A stretch of DNA of 11,694 nt from Isohypsibius dastychi. Taxonomy: Eukaryota > Tardigrada > Eutardigrada > Parachela > Isohypsibiidae. Made by a program: the position numbers and the translations under genes. The notes beneath the pieces are model-generated. The model worked only from the letters and a program-made list of their open reading frames with translations, did not search any database and was not told the DNA's origin. This document shows, piece after piece, positions 7,289-11,694 of this stretch (the first letter of the stretch is position 1; each line of letters opens with the position of its first letter). Location: the NCBI GenBank assembly GCA_034696485.1, contig JAQIWT010001251.1, forward strand, positions 1-11,694, in the 5' to 3' direction.

Positions 7289-7338
7289 CGGAAACTGACT
7301 GAACACTGAATACTCCGAAACTGGCTGAACATTACTGA
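7289..7338. repeat. Short imperfect direct repeat
   Basis: CGGAAACTGACTGAACACTGA (7289-7309) is followed by CCGAAACTGGCTGAACATTACTGA (7315-7338), a period of about 26-27 bp with a few differences. It lies just after the stop of the preceding small gene, probably in its 3' untranslated region. Confidence 0.6.
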
Positions 7339-7396
7339 GCCGAAAAAGAGAAAGCGTTTGGAGAAAGTTTCTTCATCCTGTCAGTTTTTCAAGTCT

Positions 7397-8012
7397 TCAT
7401 AAAAAGAGCTGCTGTTTGGATACATCAACACAAAAATAACGCGAGCAAAGAGTTTCAAAGCAGTACTCCTTGATATCAAAAATAAATCGCTGAAGATTTG
7501 TGTGATGCAGTGATATGGAATCAAATACAGTGGCAACAGTCTTAGAAATTGCATTGCAGTATTCTCCATTGTTGAGCATCGACAGATAAACCATTATCAC
7601 GTTTTTCTTTAGAACCTGATGAAAAAGTAATTAAACAATGAAATACGGCGATATAAACGAACCGTCGGATCCCAAGATGCTCTAGCCATTTCTGGTTTTC
7701 TTTCCTTTGCACGGTAAGCAAGCCATCTCGAGCGAGAAGTGAAATCATCGCATTGTGGTGTTGATCCCATTCATCTAGGAAAAATTGACTGATCTGTAGA
7801 AAAGATGCTGATATATGCTTAAAATTTATAAATCAATAAAAAAAAGGCGTCTTCTGATCCGTTCAAACTGAAAACCTGTTGTGCATGGAAATGAACGGGA
7901 TTCTCTCGTTCTTAAATTTTTTGTTACGCAAATGCTTTGCTACACAAGAAGGTGCAAGTTGTTTTCTGCGGTGAAATGTTTGAAGTAGTGCGACCACTGA
8001 CGTTGAAGCCAT
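7397..8012 (-). CDS. Candidate three-exon gene, 165 aa, unrecognised
   Basis: Three minus-strand segments give one continuous protein. Exon 1 is 8012-7869 (ATG GCT start; MASTSVVALLQTFHRRKQL, then a basic NKKFKNER stretch). Exon 2 is 7793-7659, after a classic acceptor TTTTCTACAG (FLDEWDQHHNAMISLLARDG, WLEHLGIRR). Exon 3 is 7615-7397 (VYLSMLNNGEYCNAISKTVA, FIFDIKEYCFETLC), ending TGA. The introns are 75 nt (GTTTGA...CTACAG) and 43 nt (GTTTAT...CATCAG), both phase 0, and the coding total is 498 nt. The product looks soluble and mostly helical, with no obvious membrane segment. The basic, acid-poor first 30 residues could be a mitochondrial presequence, which is inference only. Both donors lack the usual A at position 3. 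Head-to-head with the small + frame at 8137, about 125 bp away. Confidence 0.45.
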
Positions 8013-8136
8013 CAAAAGGAAAGATTTACTGAGAATCTCCGGTCGATCTCAATGTCTATTGCAAGAAGGTAGACATTTATTTAGTTGTTGATGGCAGAGG
8101 TTAGACCAGAATTCGAGGGCTTTTCCACGTATTTAT

Positions 8137-8277
8137 ATGATGACCGATGCGGAACTAAGAAACGCTGACCAAAAAGCTTCTGTTTCTTCATCGTGGAAAA
8201 ACTCGTTGTACAATTCCACTACTCGGGGTCAATCGCAAGTGCTCACGACAAGACTGCTGACGATCGCCATTCTGTAA
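8137..8277 (+). CDS. Small + strand frame, possible first exon
   Basis: ATG ATG start at 8137 (MMTDAELRNADQKASVSSSW...) gives a 46-codon frame ending CTG TAA, where the stop overlaps a good donor (CATTCT|GTAAGA at 8274). It may therefore be an exon running into an intron rather than a complete ORF; the possible acceptors at about 8315 and 8351 give short extensions ending at stops. An overlapping frame (8193-8375) ends in a hydrophobic run (FLKIVLLLLFVQAL) that could be a membrane or signal segment in another product. Neither was recognised. It is divergent from the minus-strand gene starting at 8012, which would make 8013-8136 a shared promoter region. Confidence 0.2.
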   Translation: MMTDAELRNADQKASVSSSWKNSLYNSTTRGQSQVLTTRLLTIAIL

Positions 8278-8435
8278 GACGAACAACCAATTTTGGAAAA
8301 CAGGAAAACGCTAAGTTCTTGAAAATTGTGTTGTTATTATTATTCGTGCAGGCATTGAATATTACATATGACTGAGCTTTTCCGACATTTTAGCAGACTG
8401 TTTTAGAATATCTGTTATGTAGTATTTTAGTCAGT

Positions 8436-8678
8436 CTAGCCAATTCTATTTCTGTACTTAGTTCCAGAACGTTCTGTTGCCTTCGATAATGTATTTTGAG
8501 TCATCTGTCTATCTTCTCTTTCTTCTTGGGTATTTAGGAAATTGTATCTGCAGTATTCCTCTGGAACTGCCAGGCTTAACATCTGCCACCTTAAGAGCAT
8601 AGTCGTTACATCCTCTCTCGTGACCTCTTCATCCCGCCAGAATACCTTATAACATATTTGTGTGTGATATTCAGACAT
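8436..8678 (-). CDS. Unrecognised minus-strand ORF or last exon, 80 aa
   Basis: From ATG at 8678 (MSEYHTQICYKVFWRDEEVT...) the frame runs 80 codons to TAG at 8436. The composition is protein-like and charged (EEVTREDV, NTQEEREDRQM). A plausible acceptor (AATTCCAG, exon from 8689) lies just upstream, so it may be the terminal exon of a longer gene; the upstream part of the same open frame (to 8822) is less convincing. No splice pair was found that joins it in phase to the exons at 8863-8997. No domain was recognised and there is no clear AATAAA directly downstream on this strand. Confidence 0.3.
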   Translation of the reverse strand: MSEYHTQICYKVFWRDEEVTREDVTTMLLRWQMLSLAVPEEYCRYNFLNTQEEREDRQMTQNTLSKATERSGTKYRNRIG

Positions 8679-8862
8679 TATCCCCTGGTCTGGAATTCGC
8701 ACAGGTGATTTCTTCTTGACTATAATTTCTATTCGCATAAAGATTACACAATCAATTGAAGTATTATCAAAGGTTTCCATGCCAGTGTTTTTGGTCATTC
8801 TGCAGGGAGCGCCATCGAACACTTATATGTGGCCAGCTTTAAGCAACTATCCTGGAGCTTCG

Positions 8863-8997
8863 TCTCTGCAATTTTTTCTTGGGCTAGATATCACGGTTTA
8901 CCTAGCTTGATGGATTCACCTTCAGCTGTTTTTCCAGGTTGAGCACGTCAGAATACAAACACTGAGATCGTCGGGACGCAGAAGATTTGACGCTCAT
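8863..8997 (-). CDS. Short coiled-coil-like first exons, unrecognised
   Basis: Minus-strand ATG at 8997 opens MSVKSSASRRSQCLYSDVLN and continues LEKQLK to a donor AAG|GTGAAT (intron 8919-8864, 56 nt, ending TTGCAGAG). The next segment from 8863 joins in phase 0 and continues the helical, charged pattern (TKLQDSCLKLATYK) before a stop at about 8797 or a possible further donor near 8822. The heptad-like L/K spacing across the join is the main support. Start-to-stop length would be under 50 residues, so further exons are expected if the gene is real. The opposite strand also has a short frame here with a good acceptor (TTTTTCCAG before 8938), which weakens the strand assignment. Confidence 0.25.
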
Positions 8998-9078
8998 TTC
9001 AAGTCTTCAATGAGATCAATTTTCACAAATTCCTAAGAAGTTTACAAGCGTGTTCCAATGTAGAAGAGAAATACTTAC

Positions 9079-9314
9079 CCATGTAAGTGTCACAAATAAA
9101 TCTTCGTCATAAGATCTGAATAGGGTAACAGCTTCAAAAGGGGACGCGATCAGAGATTTCAAACGTAAACGTAGAGTTGAGATTGGCACACCATAAAGCT
9201 GAGCAGCGCGATAAACTGGCGTTCTGCTTTTTGCAGCCCAATAGGCATCCCACATTTCCGGACTCATCATTTTGTCAAAAGTATCTCGTAACTGCGTGAT
9301 GAATGAAGACTGTC
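9079..9314 (-). CDS. Exon encoding a Pipsqueak-type helix-turn-helix domain
   Basis: One internal exon on the minus strand with an acceptor ending GACCAG (exon from 9314) and a consensus donor TGG|GTAAGT at 9079/9078. After QSSFITQLRDTFDKMMSPEM it reads WDAYWAAKSRTPVYRAAQLY followed by GVPISTLRLRLKS. The pattern AAxLYGVPxSTLxxRL is the core of the HTH_psq DNA-binding motif found in BTB-Pipsqueak transcription factors and in the N-termini of pogo/CENP-B-type transposases. The downstream residues FRSYDEDLFVTLTW resemble the acidic helix (EEE.L) that often follows this motif in pogo-type proteins. The rest of the gene is not visible: neither a BTB domain upstream nor a DDE catalytic domain downstream was found, so host transcription factor and transposon remnant both remain open. 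The exon itself has no stop or frame change, which favours a live gene. Confidence 0.68.
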
Positions 9315-9319
9315 CTGGT

Positions 9320-10110
9320 CAAATCAAGAAAGAAACTCCGACAGAGATGCTTTCCAGAAAATAACGCTGCAGATCACTGTGCGGGTGCCATATTAGTGTT
9401 TTGATTGATTGGAATTGGTGTAGAGGGGATTGAGTTTTACCGCTGTTTTTCGAGAATGTGTGGATTCTCGACGAGAGGTATCATCCGCTTGGTTGAAAGC
9501 TCATTAAGAAGACAAAAAAACTGCGTAACACAAAAATATCAGATTAAGGTTGTCGAAGATATTGGCCAAGATATTTCGTAGTTGAACTTATGAACCTAAT
9601 AACAGCATTGTTAAACTTTTGAATTCTCCTGGTAAATCATTATTCAATTAATCAACAGCAGAGCTAAACATTTCTGGCTATGCCTCTTCCATTCAGAAAG
9701 CAGGTAAACCACGTTCCTCATTCACATAACCTACAAATCAACGTTTTTTGATGCCGAGTTTTGGTTGCAAGGTGCATGCTTCAACACTACTGTATCAACA
9801 TAAGGTGATATCTTCAAGATAGCAGCGATTCTTCTGTGATTTACAGACTAAATTAAATCCCAGAAATTTTTTCATATTATTCTTTTTGGAGAAAGAGAAA
9901 TGATAACGCGCGGCAGCCGTAAATAAACAAAGGTGAACTGCATTTTGACCGACCAGTAGTCAAATTGGTCGTTTCAGCACCAGAGCCAGGAGCATAGACA
10001 GAGGTAGGCTGAAACCACAACTGCTCTTTTGCTTGTTTTGATCCTGGGCACGGAAAATTAAGATTGAGTTTCTCCCGTTAAGAGTAAAAAGCGCAAAAAA
10101 CAGAGGCTAA
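9320..10110. other. Region without a supported gene
   Basis: Only short frames on both strands. Weak exon-like pieces were noted and not linked: + strand 9303-9404 (MKTVLVKSRKKLRQRCFPEN start) and a minus-strand segment near 9420-9500 (STKRMIPLVENPHILEKQR before a CAGCG|GTAAAA donor). The latter would be a candidate upstream exon of the Pipsqueak-type gene, but the phase does not match the acceptor at 9315. The DNA is AT-rich with no repeat structure seen. Confidence 0.35.
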
Positions 10111-10112
10111 TG

Positions 10113-10148
10113 GCTTCAATGAAGTTCAAACTTGAAGCACTATATAAA
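10113..10148 (+). promoter_or_regulatory. Palindrome plus TATA motif, candidate core promoter
   Basis: GCTTCAA (10113-10119) and TTGAAGC (10132-10138) form an inverted repeat with a smaller one, CTTCAATGAAG, nested inside. Immediately after comes TATATAAA at 10141-10148. The TATA motif lies 87 bases upstream of the ATG of the 87-codon frame at 10235, a workable distance for a short 5' leader. This is a positional argument only. Confidence 0.3.
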
Positions 10149-10234
10149 GAAGGGCCGCACTGTTCGTACTTGCTGAGTGGTGTGATACGATTTCAAGCCG
10201 TTGAAAGGAAAAATTCTGAAACTGCCAAGAGGGG

Positions 10235-10498
10235 ATGAACAGTCCAACTAATCTCCCAGCAATTTTCTTTGTATTGCTTGCCCGACCTTCTCTGAATTTA
10301 ACAAAGCGGGGTGAAACTGCGTTGTCCAAATGCACCAGCAAGCTACGTTGCGAATCGCGACTAACAACCAATCTATGCAATCGCAGCGAAGTCGATTTCA
10401 GGTTCGTTTCCGAAAATCAAAATATTTTCCGTCATTCGGTTGTGGAACGCTGTTTTATGCTCTTGCCTGGTGGCCAACGAGTGATGCCGTCAAACTGA
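10235..10498 (+). CDS. Candidate small Cys-containing ORF, 87 aa
   Basis: ATG at 10235 (MNSPTNLPAIFFVLLARPS...) opens an 87-codon frame ending TAA. The first 20 residues hold a short hydrophobic core (AIFFVLLA) that could act as a weak signal peptide. The remainder has four cysteines (in SKCTSKLRCES, NLCNRS and ERCFML) and no long hydrophobic run, so a small secreted peptide is possible. No family was recognised. A TATA motif upstream (10141) is compatible with transcription. An overlapping + frame (10330-10596) and two minus-strand frames (10126-10380, 10455-10646) are equally open, so the choice of frame is weak. Confidence 0.28.
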   Translation: MNSPTNLPAIFFVLLARPSLNLTKRGETALSKCTSKLRCESRLTTNLCNRSEVDFRFVSENQNIFRHSVVERCFMLLPGGQRVMPSN

Positions 10499-11170
10499 AC
10501 AACAAACAGCTCATCAGATTTACTTTCAGACCAGTTGGACATTTGGAAACTAGATGCGCAAGAACGGCGGAATGGCATTTTAAAGTGATGTCATAGCGAA
10601 ACACCTTATGAGAGATCGCCCGCCGCTCTCCTCGCAGTACACGCAAAAACGACCAATGCCAAGAGTTTACATTCGATACAGAACATGTTACTAAAACTTA
10701 GCGAGGAGAGGGGGGAGGGAGGAGAGGGGTCAAGCGTTTATAACGTTACAGGGATGGGGGTATTCTGCCAGCAAACGAGAACAAACGCATGGGGGAGGGG
10801 GTTGAAAAAATCGTTTTTCTTCAACGTAATAAGCGGTTTGCGTTGGTGGTAATTCCAAGTAATTCCGGTTCTCAGCTAACGGCGTCAGCTGGTGACACCA
10901 ATAGCAGGAGTCCTGATAGTCCGTCCCCCAAATTGGTTCCAAGATCACACAAACGGTGGTCAGCTAATAGGGCGTTTTTTGTGATCAGTGCTGATTGGCT
11001 GTTTCTCCAGATAACTCGGGCTTACGCAATTAAAACGGTAAACCCTATCGCCTTCGTGACTTTTTAGAATTTGCAGACTCCAACTGTTTTGGTTTATTTT
11101 CTTGCAATTCCTTCAAGTAATTCAACAACAAAATCAAGCTGAAATATTTAAATACTATCAGAATTTCCCA
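10499..11170. other. Region without a supported gene; G-rich strand bias
   Basis: The + strand carries dense G runs: 10701-10729 (GAGGAGAGGGGGGAGGGAGG and onward), 10751-10760 and 10791-10801. These could form a G-quadruplex on the + strand. A minus-strand CCAAT box (plus-strand GATTGGCT, 10993-11000) follows about 200 bases on. The + frame 10789-11067 and the minus frame 10730-10948 overlap through this tract and look compositionally driven. The mix of G-rich tract and CCAAT box could be a promoter, but no convincing gene start is attached. Confidence 0.3.
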
Positions 11171-11177
11171 TACACAA

Positions 11178-11456
11178 TCAAAACTTAGCAGCAAGAGACC
11201 AGTGTCCAGGTTGCAGATATTCCAAGAACTGAAAACGTGCAAGGTAACAAAACAGAATTTGTTGGCGTTTTAACGTCTTTTCTCGTGTCATGGGGATACC
11301 CTCGTCTCTCCCATACAAAATGGTGGCATTATTTGTCATTTTCTGCCAGAAAATAAACATGCCCGCATACGTGAAACGTCTCATTGGAAAGTTTTTGGTC
11401 TCACCACTTTTGACGGGATTTCCCAAGTCTCCGAGATTCTCATCAACCCCCTCCAT
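11178..11456 (-). CDS. Candidate minus-strand ORF, 92 aa, unrecognised
   Basis: From ATG at 11456 (MEGVDENLGDLGNPVKSGET...) the frame runs 92 codons to TGA at 11178. The first 60 residues are well mixed and protein-like (MRRFTYAGMFIFWQKM, NNATILYGRDEGIPM). No domain was recognised. The opposite strand is also open (11290-11481), with a Pro/Ser-rich end. The sequence may be part of a dispersed repeat rather than a gene; that cannot be judged from one copy. Confidence 0.28.
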   Translation of the reverse strand: MEGVDENLGDLGNPVKSGETKNFPMRRFTYAGMFIFWQKMTNNATILYGRDEGIPMTREKTLKRQQILFCYLARFQFLEYLQPGHWSLAAKF

Positions 11457-11638
11457 CACAGCATCCAAAGCGCAGGCTTAAAGGAAATCATTTCCTTTTT
11501 TTCCAGGTAGGTGTAATGATCAGATATAAAGTTGGGATCAAGAAAAGAGCAACTGAACAAAACCTCGAGTTTTTACGAATTTGAGTGTGATTTGCCAAAT
11601 TCGTTACAGTGGCGTAATTTCCGCAGTACACCCTTGCA

Positions 11639-11681
11639 GGTAACTAACTTGCCCGTAACCAGCCAGTTAATGTTAGTTACC
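11639..11681. repeat. Perfect 10 bp inverted repeat
   Basis: GGTAACTAAC (11639-11648) and GTTAGTTACC (11672-11681) are exact reverse complements separated by 23 bp, which contains a further CGTAACC...AGTTA pair. It could form a cruciform or hairpin, or be the terminal part of a small mobile element whose other end is beyond the window. Confidence 0.6.
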
Positions 11682-11694
11682 AGCGCAGTGAATT

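Noticed and set aside
10789-11067. 92-codon + frame beginning in the G-rich tract
   Set aside because: The start lies in a G run, the sequence is Ser/Pro-rich, and the opposite strand is equally open, so composition explains it.
1-11694. tRNA, rRNA or nematode splice-leader RNA genes
   Set aside because: Scanning for GTTCGA/GTTCAA T-loop strings with matching acceptor stems, and for a splice-leader start, gave no candidate with a plausible fold; a covariance-model search was not possible here.

Overview
This looks like eukaryotic nuclear DNA from an invertebrate with very small introns. No bacterial gene layout is visible: reading frames are short, and several become coherent only when joined across GT...AG introns of about 39 to 196 nt. 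The best-recognised gene is a CPEB-family RNA-binding protein on the + strand. Introns this small together with a CPEB1-type protein would fit a nematode or similar invertebrate. That placement is inference; no splice-leader RNA, rRNA or tRNA was seen to confirm it.

Layout. 1-180 is a GC-rich flank with no gene seen. 193-742 is a tandem array of about fifteen 37-38 bp units, each a near-perfect hairpin. 1153-1941 (+) is a long coiled-coil-like reading frame, and its tail is repeated in diverged form at 2084-2335. 2554-4050 (+) is the CPEB gene: RRM1, RRM2 and a complete C-terminal ZZ-type zinc finger. It also carries an in-frame TAA, an in-frame TGA and a frame change in the RRM1/linker part, so it is either a pseudogene or the sequence has errors there. 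4199-4538 (+) may be a small two-exon gene followed by a poly(A) signal.

4985-5736 (-) is a three-exon candidate of 201 aa. 6378-6572 (-) is a small CxxC-containing candidate. 6997-7280 (+) is a two-exon, 80 aa candidate. 7397-8012 (-) is a three-exon, 165 aa candidate with phase kept at both introns. 8436-8678 and 8863-8997 (-) are further unrecognised pieces. 9079-9314 (-) is an exon encoding a Pipsqueak-type helix-turn-helix. From 9320 to the end there is little: a palindrome plus TATA motif ahead of an 87 aa ORF (10235-10498), a G-rich tract near 10700, a minus-strand ORF (11178-11456), and a 10-bp inverted repeat at the right edge.

The genes show no common pathway or operon logic. Only the CPEB gene and the Pipsqueak-type HTH have a function that can be named from sequence. 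The other models rest on open frame plus splice-phase agreement, and their confidences are set accordingly. No new biological system could be established here.
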